Positions 45,649 through 54,545 of a stretch of 64,000 nt of DNA are shown one piece after another. Each line of letters starts with the position of its first letter. The first letter of the stretch is position 1. Origin of the DNA: CADEED01 sp035525785 (GTDB taxonomy: Bacteria > Pseudomonadota > Gammaproteobacteria > Steroidobacterales > Steroidobacteraceae). Made by a program: the position numbers and the translations under genes. Under the pieces are notes generated by a model, which saw nothing but the letters and a program-made list of their open reading frames with translations, made no database searches and was not told the origin of the DNA. Location: assembly GCA_035525785.1 (NCBI GenBank), contig DATLDQ010000139.1, forward strand, positions 4,855-68,854. Reading direction: 5' to 3'.

Positions 45649-46116
45649 TCAGAACTGCGTCTTCTGCACTTTATGATGAGTGGCGTTGACCTGCATCAGC
45701 GCCGCCGAGCCGTAATGCGCGTGGTACTCGGCGACCATTTCGCCATTGATGATCACCGGGTCGGTTTCCGCGAGCTTCTTGGCCTCGTCGATGGTGGCCA
45801 CCGTGAAGATGAACATGCCGCGCCAGCCGTCGACGCCATCGAGCGGGCCCGCGTAGGCCAGCTTGCCCTCGGCGGCGAGGCGCTCCATGTTGGCGAAATG
45901 GCCCTTGAACATGGCGTCGCGCTTCTCGCCCTTGGGCAGCGGCGTCGGGCCGGTCTTGAGGATGACCAGTACGTACTTGCGCATGCCGTAGTCGTCGGCG
46001 CCCAGTTGTTTGGCGAGCTCGGCATCGTAGACGGGCTTCGGCGCCGGGTCTTCGGCGCGGGCGGCGCTCGTGCAAATAGCGGCCGCGGCCATGCAGACCT
46101 GTAGAAAGTATTTCAT
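45649..46116 (-). CDS. Exported YCII-domain protein
   Basis: A 155-residue protein with a signal peptide (MKYFLQVCMAAAAICTSAARA) and GGGAGG before the ATG. The mature part is one YCII domain: KYVLVILKTGPTPLPKGEKR, FKGHFANMERLAAEGKL, GPLDGVDGWRGMFIF and EMVAEYHAHYG, with the conserved His in HFANM. YCII proteins are normally cytoplasmic; export is unusual. The function is uncertain; some are dehalogenase-like or ligand-binding. It is upstream of the IclR gene. Confidence 0.85.
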   Translation of the reverse strand: MKYFLQVCMAAAAICTSAARAEDPAPKPVYDAELAKQLGADDYGMRKYVLVILKTGPTPLPKGEKRDAMFKGHFANMERLAAEGKLAYAGPLDGVDGWRGMFIFTVATIDEAKKLAETDPVIINGEMVAEYHAHYGSAALMQVNATHHKVQKTQF

Positions 46117-46283
46117 TGGAACCTCCCGCGGACATTCTAGCCCTGCCTATATATAAGAGTGGGGCCGGAATACCCGCGGCGCTGCGCAACGCTTCGTCTT
46201 GCCGGGTACATCGCCCGCCGAATGCGCATTGACTTCGGGCGCCGCGATGCGCAGCGTGCACCACTCGAAACCCAGGAGTTGCC

Positions 46284-47312
46284 GTGAAAAGAATCTTCGC
46301 GTCCGCGGTGGTGGGGGCCTTTTGCTTCGCGGCCTCCGCCGCGGAACCGCCGATCCCCGCCACCATGCAGGCCATCGCCATCGATGCGCCCGGAGGGCCC
46401 GAAGCCATGACTCTGCGCACCTTGCCCGTGCCATCCGTCGACGCGAACGATGTGCTAATCGCCGTGCAGGCGGCGGGCGTGGCGGTGTGGGACCTCCAGA
46501 TCCGCAAGAGCATGCAATGGGTAAAACCGCGGTTTCCCTACGTACTCGGCAGCGATGGTTCGGGCACGGTGGTCAGGGTGGGTGCCGCGGTGAAACGCCT
46601 CAAGGTGGGCGACGCCGTCTATGGTTACTGCTGGGACAACCCCAAGGGCGGCTTCTACGCGGAGTACGTCGCCGCGCCCGCGGACTGCTTCGCCAAACTA
46701 CCGAAAGGCGTGGATCTCGAGTCCGCCGGCGCACTCGGCGCGAGCGGGTTGACCGCGCTCAGCGGCGTCGACCGCGCTCTGGGCCTGAAGCAGGGCGACG
46801 CGGTCATCATCCATGGCGCGAGCGGCGCCGTGGGTACGCTCGCGGTGCAACTCGCCAAGGTGCGTGGCGCACGCGTGCTGGCGACGGCTTCGGGCGATGA
46901 TGGAGTGGCGCTGGTACGCCGCCTCGGCGCCGATGTGGTCATCGATGGTCGCAAGGCCGATATCAACGTCGCGGCAAGACAGTTCGCGCCAAAGGGCGTG
47001 GACGCGGTGCTGGCGCTCGCGAGCGGCGAGGCGCTGGAGAAATGCATCGACGCGTTGCGTCACGGGGGCAAGGTCGCCTATCCCAATGGCGTTGAACCGG
47101 CGCCGCGGCCGCGCGACGGCATCACCATCATTCCTTACGACGCTTTGTTCGGCGACCAGAAGGTGCAGTGGGCCGAGCTCAATAAAGCCATCCAGACGCG
47201 GAAATTCGCAGTGCCCGTGGCGGCGACGTTCAGTCTGGCGGAAGCCGCGGCGGCGCATCGTCGCGTGGAAGCGGGGCACGTGCCGGGCAAGGTGATCCTC
47301 AAGGTCCGCTAG
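46284..47312 (+). CDS. Exported quinone-reductase-like MDR oxidoreductase
   Basis: A 342-residue medium-chain reductase with a Sec signal peptide (MKRIFASAVVGAFCFAASAAE) at a GTG start with CAGGAG upstream. The ATG at 46365 would give a normal cytoplasmic start for this family but has no ribosome site, so the exported form is preferred. The nucleotide fold shows HGASGAVGTLAVQLAK; there are no zinc ligands, as in quinone oxidoreductases. Export by the Sec route raises the question of how it gets NADPH. It is followed by a convergent GAF-PAS gene. Confidence 0.88.
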   Translation: MKRIFASAVVGAFCFAASAAEPPIPATMQAIAIDAPGGPEAMTLRTLPVPSVDANDVLIAVQAAGVAVWDLQIRKSMQWVKPRFPYVLGSDGSGTVVRVGAAVKRLKVGDAVYGYCWDNPKGGFYAEYVAAPADCFAKLPKGVDLESAGALGASGLTALSGVDRALGLKQGDAVIIHGASGAVGTLAVQLAKVRGARVLATASGDDGVALVRRLGADVVIDGRKADINVAARQFAPKGVDAVLALASGEALEKCIDALRHGGKVAYPNGVEPAPRPRDGITIIPYDALFGDQKVQWAELNKAIQTRKFAVPVAATFSLAEAAAAHRRVEAGHVPGKVILKVR

Positions 47313-47322
47313 GCGGGGCTGG

Positions 47323-48819
47323 TCACTGGTCGGCGAAAGCGTGCCCGGCCGCGGAATTCTGCAACTCGGTGCACGAGCCTACCCACTCGCGCACCGCTCC
47401 CTGCTCCGTGCGGATGGGCGTGGCGCGCACCAGGCAGAGGCGGTATTGCCCGCTCGCGGCATGCCAGAGGCGCGCCTTGCATTCATAGCCGCTGGATTCG
47501 AAACAGGCGGCGGCCCACGTGGCCTGCACGGTCGCACGATCATCCGCGTGGAAGGCGTCGAACCAGCCATGACCGGCATGCTGGTCCCAGGACTGGCCGG
47601 TGTAGTTCTCCCACGAGTGCTGCAGCTCGGCGAAGGCGCCGTCGGCGCGTGACTGCCACGGCACATCGGTGAGCAGCTGCGTGAGGATGCGCAGCCGCTC
47701 TTCGCGGCGGCGCGCCTCTTCATCCTGCGTCTTCCGTTCGATGAGATCGGCGGCGAGACGCGCGAGGATGTCGAGCTGGCGCAGATCGCGCTCCGACGGC
47801 TCGTGGCATTCCTTCCAGTGCGTGGTGATCATGCCGACCAGGTCGCCGCATCGGGAGATGAGCGGGGTCGACTGCGCGGCGCGGATCCCCGCCTTCAACA
47901 ACTCGGCCTGGTCGGCGGTGCCGGCCATGAACGCGGCGTTTTCCACATCGACCGCGATCACCCGCTCGCGACGGTTGATGGCCACGCCGCAGGTGCAGGC
48001 GGAATCCGCGCGCACCCAGGCCCAGAATTTCGCGGCTTCCGGCGAGAAACCATGATGGCCCAGTAGTTTGAGCTCGCCGCGCGCGCCCAGGTGCGGGTAG
48101 TACTGCTGCATACTGCCGAAATCCGCGCGCGTGATCGCCACCGCGGCGCCGATCAGCTTGACGTACAGCGATTCGATGTCGACCTCGTGGGCCATTTCGA
48201 GACTGAGCTCCTGCAGCCGCCGCGTGGCCGCGAGCTCCTCGGCGAGCTCGGCTTCGCGCGCGCGGAGCTGCTCATCGGTGCGATTGCGCTGGACCGCGAA
48301 CGCCAGCTGCCGCGCGATGACCAGGCTCACGGACAGATCGTCCCTGGTGAACTGACTGGGTTCGTGGAAGTACGCCATGAACTTGCCGATCAGTGCGCCA
48401 TCCGACACCAGCGGAATGAACGCGACGGCCTGGATGCCTTCGCCCAGCACCGTGGCTTTGAGCGCCGCATCGAGCTCGGATCGTTCCACGTCGGGGATGG
48501 CGATGGGTACGGCATCGGTGTCGCCGATCTTCCACGGCGAGTGACCGGTGACGGCTTCGCGATAGCCAGTGCTCAGGCCGCGCGACGCGACGAATCGCAT
48601 GATGCCGGCGTCGTCGAGCAACAGGATCGCCGAGCGTTCGCAGTCGAGGGCCGACTCGATGGCGTCCATGGCGGCATCGTAAGCCTGCTTCAACGACGTG
48701 GCGCGATGCAGCTGCTCGCTGAGTTGATAGAGGGCGTCGCGCTGGCGATCGGCGGTGGCCACTTCACTGAGCGGGACGGCCCGGAGCGGGAGGACTGCGA
48801 CAGATGCACCCTGGGACAT
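47323..48819 (-). CDS. GAF-GAF-PAS sensory protein without an output domain
   Basis: A 498-residue soluble protein. Residues 35-180 are one GAF domain (AILLLDDAGIMRFVASRGLS; VAFIPLVSDGALIGKF), a coiled coil follows (190-205), then a second GAF domain (about 215-365; CTCGVAINRRERVIAVDVE, STPLISRCGDLVGMITTHW) and a PAS fold (385-490; HSWENYTGQSW, RLCLVRATPIR). No kinase, cyclase or helix-turn-helix follows; the frame ends normally. It could be a truncated kinase or a protein that acts with a partner. It is divergent from the SnoaL-like gene. Confidence 0.85.
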   Translation of the reverse strand: MSQGASVAVLPLRAVPLSEVATADRQRDALYQLSEQLHRATSLKQAYDAAMDAIESALDCERSAILLLDDAGIMRFVASRGLSTGYREAVTGHSPWKIGDTDAVPIAIPDVERSELDAALKATVLGEGIQAVAFIPLVSDGALIGKFMAYFHEPSQFTRDDLSVSLVIARQLAFAVQRNRTDEQLRAREAELAEELAATRRLQELSLEMAHEVDIESLYVKLIGAAVAITRADFGSMQQYYPHLGARGELKLLGHHGFSPEAAKFWAWVRADSACTCGVAINRRERVIAVDVENAAFMAGTADQAELLKAGIRAAQSTPLISRCGDLVGMITTHWKECHEPSERDLRQLDILARLAADLIERKTQDEEARRREERLRILTQLLTDVPWQSRADGAFAELQHSWENYTGQSWDQHAGHGWFDAFHADDRATVQATWAAACFESSGYECKARLWHAASGQYRLCLVRATPIRTEQGAVREWVGSCTELQNSAAGHAFADQ

Positions 48820-48918
48820 GGAGACCTGCTTGCCGTTGAGGCTTATTTATATCCGCCGAGTGTAGGTTCATCCGCCGCCCCTGGATGTAGGATTGAACCG
48901 ACTCGCGAGGGAGGAACA

Positions 48919-49467
48919 ATGGAGGGCCCGATGAACTCGATGCGAATGGGATTCCTGGTGGCATGCCTTGCGCTCGCGGGCGTACGCGTCGCCGCGGCAT
49001 CAGATGGCCTCACGGCCGCGGAATGCGAGGTCTGGGAGCGCGAACGCACCTTCGCCGAGAGTGTCGCGAAACACGACAGGACGGCATTTCTCGGACATCT
49101 GAACGAGGGCGCGGTATTTGGCGCGGCGTCGCCCGAACCCCAGCGGGGCCGCGACGCGGTCGTGCAGGCCTGGGCAGGCATCATCGAGGGGAAGGGCGTC
49201 ACGATCGAGTGGCGCCCGCATTTCGTGTCCATCGGCGCGGATTCGCGCGTCGCCATGAGTCGCGGCCCCTTCGTCATCGTGAGCTGGGACACCACCGGCA
49301 CCCGCAAATACGCCATCGGCGAGTTCGTGTCCGTGTGGACGCGCCAGGATTTGACGTCGCCCTGGCTGGTGTTGCTCGACGGTGGCGGCCCGCCACCCGC
49401 CGCCGCGACCGAGGCCGAAGCGAAGAAGCATCTGGGTAGCGCGCCGACGAGCTGCCCGCGCCGCTAA
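48919..49467 (+). CDS. Secreted SnoaL/DUF4440-like protein
   Basis: A 182-residue protein with signal peptide (MGFLVACLALAGVRVAAA after the start) and GGGAGGAAC before the ATG at 48919. The mature part matches the NTF2-like DUF4440 fold: ECEVWERERTFAESVAKHDRTAFLGHLNE, then RGRDAVVQAWAGII and YAIGEFVSVWTRQD. It probably binds a small molecule; no active site is certain. The longer frame upstream of 48919 is antisense to the GAF gene and is not coding. It is 10 bases upstream of the tag gene. Confidence 0.85.
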   Translation: MEGPMNSMRMGFLVACLALAGVRVAAASDGLTAAECEVWERERTFAESVAKHDRTAFLGHLNEGAVFGAASPEPQRGRDAVVQAWAGIIEGKGVTIEWRPHFVSIGADSRVAMSRGPFVIVSWDTTGTRKYAIGEFVSVWTRQDLTSPWLVLLDGGGPPPAAATEAEAKKHLGSAPTSCPRR

Positions 49468-49477
49468 CATCAATCGC

Positions 49478-50047
49478 ATGAAGGTCACTGAGTTTCCCGA
49501 CGGCAAGCGGCGCTGCAGCTGGTGCGCCGCCACTCCCGAATACGTCGCCTATCACGATACCGAGTGGGGCTTCCCGGTCGCCGATGACCGCCGACTGTTC
49601 GAGAAGCTCAGCCTCGAAGGCTTTCAGTCGGGGTTGAGCTGGCGGACCATCCTCATGAAGCGTGACAACTTCCGCGCGGCGTTCAGGAATTTCGAGATCG
49701 ACCAGGTGGCGCGCTTCTCCGCGCGCGACGTGGCGCGACTGCTGAAGGATGCCGGCATCGTGCGCCACCGCGGCAAGATCGAAGCCGTCATCAACAACGC
49801 GCGCCGCGCGCGCGAGATCATCGGCGAGGAGGGCTCGCTCGCGGCTTACTTCTGGAAATATCAGCCGCAGGGCAAGGACGCGTCGGTCGCGCTGTCGAAA
49901 GATCTCAAGCGCCGCGGCTGGAAGTTCGTGGGCCCGACCACGGTGTATGCGTTCATGCAGGCCATGGGTCTCGTGAACGATCACGCGGACAGCTGTGTCA
50001 TCCGCGCCAAAGTCGCGGGCGCGCACCGGCGATTCAAGCGCCCCTGA
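49478..50047 (+). CDS. tag: DNA-3-methyladenine glycosylase I
   Basis: A 189-residue protein closely matching E. coli Tag: RCSWC near the start, YVAYHDTEWGFPVADDRRLFEKL, LEGFQSGLSWRTIL, DAGIVRHRGKIEAVINNA, KRRGWKFVGPTTVYAFMQAMGLVNDHADSC. The Cys and His residues that bind zinc in Tag (near the start and in NDHADSC) are present. It removes 3-methyladenine from alkylated DNA. It is 10 bases downstream of the SnoaL-like gene, convergent with the TPR gene at 50057. Confidence 0.95.
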   Translation: MKVTEFPDGKRRCSWCAATPEYVAYHDTEWGFPVADDRRLFEKLSLEGFQSGLSWRTILMKRDNFRAAFRNFEIDQVARFSARDVARLLKDAGIVRHRGKIEAVINNARRAREIIGEEGSLAAYFWKYQPQGKDASVALSKDLKRRGWKFVGPTTVYAFMQAMGLVNDHADSCVIRAKVAGAHRRFKRP

Positions 50048-50056
50048 GCCGCGGAG

Positions 50057-51880
50057 TCAGCTACCTGCGCGAGCGGTGACCTCGGCGAGGCTTTGACGCA
50101 CGCCGGCGCTCACGGAATCGGGCAGAGTCTTCTGCCACTGCGCATCCAGAACCTGCTGGGCAAAGCGCTTCTGCCCGTTCTCCAGGTAGAGATTCGCGAA
50201 CTCGATGCGCGTCTCGACGCTGCGATCGACGCGGTTCGTGCTGGCATAGCCCTTCGACAGCATCTTCACCGCGTTGGGCGGCAGCCTCACCTGCTGGTCC
50301 CTTGGCAGCCGCGCCTCGTAGTTGTACTGGCGCGCGGATTCGCGCGCATTTTCCAGCATCCAGATGCTGGCCGCATAACTCTGCTGCTCGTTGACCCACC
50401 TCTGCGTATAGCCGTACATCATCCCGAGCGCGACGCGCAGCTGGTAGGTGTGCAGGTGATCGGCGGCGGCGATGGTGCGACCCTTGGCCTCCATCAGCCC
50501 CTGCTCGTTGTCCTTGAGGATCTTGTTGAGGTCGTCGATGCGCTTCTGTTCGTACAACAGCTCGGCGAGCTTGAGCAGCGCGCGCGGATCGGTCGCCAGC
50601 CTGCCGCTCAGCGCCACGCTCATCTCGTAGTAACCCTCGGCGCGTTTGTCGCCAGCGGCCTGGTAGATCTCGCCGCAGCGGAACGTGAGGCCCTGCATCG
50701 CGGCCGCGGGGCTGTTCGCCGACGGGCCGGCGAAGTCATCGAAGCCTTTGCGCCACCACGTGAGCGAAGTCACGGCCATGGGGGTCCGCAGCACGCCAAA
50801 CAACTCGCTGACGCCTTTGCCGATGGCAGGGTCCGACTGGAAGTTGCCGATGGCGACGCCCGCGCCGGTTTTCTCGAACTCCCAGGGATTCGCGGTGTAC
50901 GACGGACTGCTGATGGTGTTGGCCACGCTGGTCAACAGTTCCGCGCGCGCGGCGGGCAGCTTCACCATGCCCTCGGCGGCGCTGTCGAGCGCACGCACCA
51001 CCAGGCCCTGCGATTCGAGGTCACGGATGTAGTCGAGCAACGCGCCGGCGTCCTGGCGCTGCTCGAGAAGGTTCAACACCAGCTGGTGCGCTTCGACGTT
51101 GCCCTTGTCGTCCGCCGCGGCCTGCTTCGCGAAGTGGGTGGCGTCCTGCAGCTCGTTGGCCTCACGCTTCAGCACGGCGCGATTCATGAGGTACACGCCC
51201 TTGCGCGAATCGTTGAGCGAGATGGCGCGCGCGAGCAGCGCGTCGGCTTCACCAGAGCTTGCGGATTCGGTCTTGAGCATCTGCGCGAGATTGTTCATTG
51301 CGACGCCGGAGCTCGGATTGATCTGCAAGGTCTGCCGATAAGCGCTGATGGCCGCATTGCGCACGGCGACGCGCTGGTGCACGGGCGCCTTGCCGACTTC
51401 GCGCTGCCATTGGACGCCCAGCCGCACCATCGTGCTCGATTGCTCCGCAGGGGTCGGCTCGGCGCGGGCGCGATCTTCGAACACCTTGGCGGCTTGCAAA
51501 ATTTCGCCGCGTCGGTACAGCTCCTCGCCGCGCGCGACCTGCTCGGCGGCGCTCAGCTTCGTCTGCGCATCCGCCGGCGTCACCGGGGCCCTCACGATTG
51601 CGCGGTCGGCAGCCACGACGGCCGGTGCGCGCTGGTCAGGTCGCGTCCGCATCGCGCGGGCTGCATTGCGATTTCGCGCAGTGGCTTCCGCAGGCGCGGC
51701 TTGGGCGGGCACGGGTTGAGCTGCCGGGGCTGCCTGCGCGGGCGGGGCTGTCTCGGCGGCCGGCGGCTTTTCCGCGGCAACCTGCGACTTGAACACGGCT
51801 TGGAAATCAGCGCCGGCGCTCGTTATCGCTGCCGCCATCAGCAGCGCGGCGCCTGACAATCGGGTGATGTTCGCGCGCAT
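50057..51880 (-). CDS. Exported TPR-repeat protein of the TIR operon
   Basis: A 607-residue protein with a signal peptide (MRANITRLSGAALLMAAAITSAGA) and then an Ala/Pro-rich spacer to about residue 100. TPR-like helices begin near residue 115 (ARGEELYRRGEILQAAKVFEDRA) and continue to about 300, with more helical repeats at 400-600. The segment near 330-360 (ANPWEFEKTGAGVAIGNFQSDP) is not repeat-like. It starts 3 bases after the preceding gene of the operon, which encodes another exported protein. A periplasmic scaffold or sensing role with the TIR protein is inferred. Confidence 0.8.
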   Translation of the reverse strand: MRANITRLSGAALLMAAAITSAGADFQAVFKSQVAAEKPPAAETAPPAQAAPAAQPVPAQAAPAEATARNRNAARAMRTRPDQRAPAVVAADRAIVRAPVTPADAQTKLSAAEQVARGEELYRRGEILQAAKVFEDRARAEPTPAEQSSTMVRLGVQWQREVGKAPVHQRVAVRNAAISAYRQTLQINPSSGVAMNNLAQMLKTESASSGEADALLARAISLNDSRKGVYLMNRAVLKREANELQDATHFAKQAAADDKGNVEAHQLVLNLLEQRQDAGALLDYIRDLESQGLVVRALDSAAEGMVKLPAARAELLTSVANTISSPSYTANPWEFEKTGAGVAIGNFQSDPAIGKGVSELFGVLRTPMAVTSLTWWRKGFDDFAGPSANSPAAAMQGLTFRCGEIYQAAGDKRAEGYYEMSVALSGRLATDPRALLKLAELLYEQKRIDDLNKILKDNEQGLMEAKGRTIAAADHLHTYQLRVALGMMYGYTQRWVNEQQSYAASIWMLENARESARQYNYEARLPRDQQVRLPPNAVKMLSKGYASTNRVDRSVETRIEFANLYLENGQKRFAQQVLDAQWQKTLPDSVSAGVRQSLAEVTARAGS

Positions 51881-51883
51881 GGT

Positions 51884-52762
51884 CTACTCCGTGACGATGA
51901 CGCCAGCGTCATCCACTTCGGGGTGCGCCTCGTAGTTGTACGGGTCCGCGAACACCTTGACCGTCCGAGGATTCGCGCTGAGCGGCGCCACGCATTTCGC
52001 CCAGTTGTCCTGCGTCGGCACGGGAGCGCCGCCGAGCGCACAGATGGCCACGTGCGTCTGCGTGCTGCCGGGCAGCGGATCCGAATCCCTCAGCACCGCG
52101 CCGGTGAGCGTGAACTCCTTGTCGGCCAGACCGTGGGGGGCGCCATCGTTGTACTGCACGCGCAGCACGGTGTCCTTGCGCATCTTCGCGTCACGGTAGG
52201 GAAGAGGTACGACCACGAACTGCGAACCCGCGGCCACCACCTTGTCGGCGATGAGCACGTGATTGAGGAACTGTTGCTTCAGTGCGTCCTGGATGTTCTC
52301 GGAGTTCGCCCAACTCACCACGGTGCTGCGCAGCTTCTCGGTGAAGATGCCATGAGGATCGTCCACCGGCCGGTCGACTATCCCCGAGCTGTACAGCGTC
52401 GTGACGCCGATGTTAGGCATGCCGACGGGGCCGTCCTTGGACTTCGCGCGCCACACCAGGTTGATCTCCGGGTCCGCATTCGGGTCGGCATTCGCCAGGC
52501 GGCGTTCGACAATCGCCGCCGTCAACGTGGCCGCCGGTTCAATACCCGGCTCCGCTCGCCAATCGATGATGGGGAAGGGTTTGGCGAGCTCGGCGACCAG
52601 CGCTTTGGCTGTCCTCGACTCGATCGTCTTGCGTTGATCGTCGGCGAGCATGTCGGTGAACTGCTCGGCCTCGATGACGACCACCACTCTCACCACGCGC
52701 GGTGTCTGCGCGGATGCGGCACCGCACAGCAGTGCCGTGGCGCAGCAGATCAGCCTAACCAG
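51884..52762 (-). CDS. Exported hypothetical protein of the TIR operon
   Basis: About 292 residues with a signal peptide (VRLICCATALLCGAASA) and no family I recognise. The mature part has short helices (TDMLADDQRKTIESRTAKALVAEL) and a beta-rich second half with two Cys (AICALGG, WAKCVAP). The start is uncertain: the frame has no ATG, GTG or TTG near the signal peptide. A CTG at 52762 is used here because AGGGAG lies a few bases upstream and it would overlap the TIR stop by 8 bases; the ATG at 52921 would place a long tail inside the TIR gene. It precedes the TPR gene by 3 bases. Confidence 0.65.
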   Translation of the reverse strand: MVRLICCATALLCGAASAQTPRVVRVVVVIEAEQFTDMLADDQRKTIESRTAKALVAELAKPFPIIDWRAEPGIEPAATLTAAIVERRLANADPNADPEINLVWRAKSKDGPVGMPNIGVTTLYSSGIVDRPVDDPHGIFTEKLRSTVVSWANSENIQDALKQQFLNHVLIADKVVAAGSQFVVVPLPYRDAKMRKDTVLRVQYNDGAPHGLADKEFTLTGAVLRDSDPLPGSTQTHVAICALGGAPVPTQDNWAKCVAPLSANPRTVKVFADPYNYEAHPEVDDAGVIVTE

Positions 52763-53786
52763 GCTCCCTGCAATCGGGCGACGACCGGGCGATGTAGAGA
52801 TTGAGAGTGGGCGTGTCCGGGGCGGCGGGGATGGTGAAATCGCACCGCGCCTTGAGCACACGCTTGATGCCGCCGTCCGCGTCGGCTTCGACAGTACCGA
52901 TTTCCGCATTGATCTTTGCACCGGGTCGCACCTTCATCCTTGGAAATACGATGGGATCGGAGCTCAGCGTGGCTGCGATCGAGTCGGCGTCGTGGACAGT
53001 CTTCGAAAATTGTCTGGCGATTTCCGCCTTGAGATCGGCAACGTGCTGCGCATCCTTCGGAGCTTCGACGTTGGAGCCGGCAGCGATGAAAATACTCCTC
53101 TTCATGAGGTCCTGAATACCGACACGCGTTCCATCGATGGCAAACGAGAGGTAGTACCGCTTCTTGCGACCGGGGATTTCCGTCACGGGCAGCGAGCCCG
53201 CGAAGCCCGGACCCGGCACCAGGTACACGCCGAGAAACTCATGCGTGTTGTGATAGTAGATGCCGCTGAAGACGGCGAGCAGCAGCGCGGCAGCGCCCGC
53301 GAACCACGGCCAGCGCCGCGGCCGCGACACGCGGGTCTCGCAGGCCGCGATGAGTTTCATCACATCGCTGTCGAAATCGCCATCGTTGATGACGATGGCG
53401 TTGCGCTGCACCAGTTGCACGAGGTCCGCGGGCAGCGAGCCCTTGGCCGGCATGGTCGCACCGCCGCAGAGCACGGGTATGACGAGTGCATCCTTGTTGG
53501 CCAGGGCCTGCGCGAGCTCCTTGCGTACCCAGTCTTCATCGCTGTCCAGGCGGCGCTGCCCGGCCTCGTCGGCGCAGCTGAGCCAGGTCTTGCCGATGAT
53601 GGCGACCACCACGTCGCAGGTCTTGAGGTTCTTCTCGATGGCGTCGCCGAACGGAATGCCACCACTCAAGCCCGTGGTATCCATGAATACGCGGCGCTGG
53701 CCGAAATCCTTGCGCAGGCGGTCGCAGACTCGACCGGCGAAACTCTCCGCGTCGCTGCGTCGATAGCTGATGAATATGCGGTACAT
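52755..53786 (-). CDS. TIR-domain protein with one transmembrane span and an extracytoplasmic domain
   Basis: A 343-residue protein. Residues 1-148 are a bacterial TIR domain: RIFISYRRSDAESFAGRV, VFMDTTGLSGG, DVVVAIIGKTWL and DWVRKELAQALANKDALVIPVL. Glu90 in WVRKE matches the position of the catalytic glutamate of NAD-cleaving TIR domains such as SARM1. A membrane span follows (161-178) preceded by RRW, so the TIR faces the cytoplasm and residues 180-343 face outward. The outer domain is not recognised. It leads a three-gene operon with two exported proteins and follows a LytS/LytTR pair by 54 bases. Confidence 0.85.
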   Translation of the reverse strand: MYRIFISYRRSDAESFAGRVCDRLRKDFGQRRVFMDTTGLSGGIPFGDAIEKNLKTCDVVVAIIGKTWLSCADEAGQRRLDSDEDWVRKELAQALANKDALVIPVLCGGATMPAKGSLPADLVQLVQRNAIVINDGDFDSDVMKLIAACETRVSRPRRWPWFAGAAALLLAVFSGIYYHNTHEFLGVYLVPGPGFAGSLPVTEIPGRKKRYYLSFAIDGTRVGIQDLMKRSIFIAAGSNVEAPKDAQHVADLKAEIARQFSKTVHDADSIAATLSSDPIVFPRMKVRPGAKINAEIGTVEADADGGIKRVLKARCDFTIPAAPDTPTLNLYIARSSPDCREPG

Positions 53787-53840
53787 CGCCCACTCCCTGA
53801 AGCCGGGAGGATATTAGCGGATGCGCAGCGCGGTTGAGGC

Positions 53841-54545
53841 TCAGATCACCGTGGCGCGCGCACGGAACAACCTCGCCTGGCGACGCGAAACCTCGATCTC
53901 CGGTCCATCGCGCAATTGCACGTGCAGCCGGCCGCCGTCGCCGAGCTCCACCTGCTGAATGAAATCGAAATTCACGATCTGACTGCGATTGGCGCGGAAA
54001 TAGCGCTGCGGATCGAGCCTGGCCTCGAGCGCGGCCAGCGACCGGCCGAGCAAAGGACGCTCCTTGCCCCAGAGCAGCCGCACGTAGTTGCCCTCCGCGC
54101 TGAACAGGCTCACCTCGCGCAACGGCACGAACCAGCAGCGGTGGCCGTCGCGGATGAATAGCTGGTCGAGGCGTGCGTCGCGCGCCGTGGGCTCCGTGAC
54201 GCCCGCCTCCAGCTTCCGCAGCGCGGTCGCCAACCGCTCCGGTTCGATGGGTTTGAGAAGATAGTCGAGCGCATTCACGTCGAAGGCCTTGACCGCGTAG
54301 TGGTCGTAGGCGGTCGTGAAGACGATGCGCGGCACGCGATCGAGCTGGTCCAGCAGGTCGAACCCCGTGCCGCCGGGCATCTGGATGTCGAGGAACACCA
54401 CGTCGGGCGCGAGGCTTGCGATGGCCACTCGGGCTTCGTCGATGTTGCCCGCCTCGCCGACTACCTGCACCGCGGGGAAGTCGGCGAGCAGGCGCTTGAG
54501 CTCACGACGGGCGAGGGGTTCATCGTCGACGACCAATGCTTTCAT
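53841..54545 (-). CDS. LytTR-family response regulator
   Basis: A 234-residue regulator with a receiver domain (Asp7/Asp8, phospho-acceptor Asp53 in FLDIQMPGGTG, Thr in FTTAYD, Lys in LLKPI) and a C-terminal LytTR DNA-binding domain (LFSAEGNYVRLLWG; FRANRSQIVNFDFIQ). It is the partner of the LytS-type kinase whose gene ends in its start (ATGA overlap). LytTR proteins bind imperfect repeats in promoters. Its targets may include the adjacent TIR operon 54 bases downstream or the amidohydrolase, but no binding site is recognised. Confidence 0.92.
   Translation of the reverse strand: MKALVVDDEPLARRELKRLLADFPAVQVVGEAGNIDEARVAIASLAPDVVFLDIQMPGGTGFDLLDQLDRVPRIVFTTAYDHYAVKAFDVNALDYLLKPIEPERLATALRKLEAGVTEPTARDARLDQLFIRDGHRCWFVPLREVSLFSAEGNYVRLLWGKERPLLGRSLAALEARLDPQRYFRANRSQIVNFDFIQQVELGDGGRLHVQLRDGPEIEVSRRQARLFRARATVI

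Noticed and set aside
48091..48918. Extended N-terminus for the SnoaL-like gene
   Set aside because: The extra 276 codons are antisense to the GAF-GAF-PAS gene; the ribosome site and signal peptide fix the start at 48919.
50093..51856. Plus-strand open frame of 587 codons opposite the TPR gene
   Set aside because: No recognisable motif, and codon content mirrors the exported TPR gene on the other strand.
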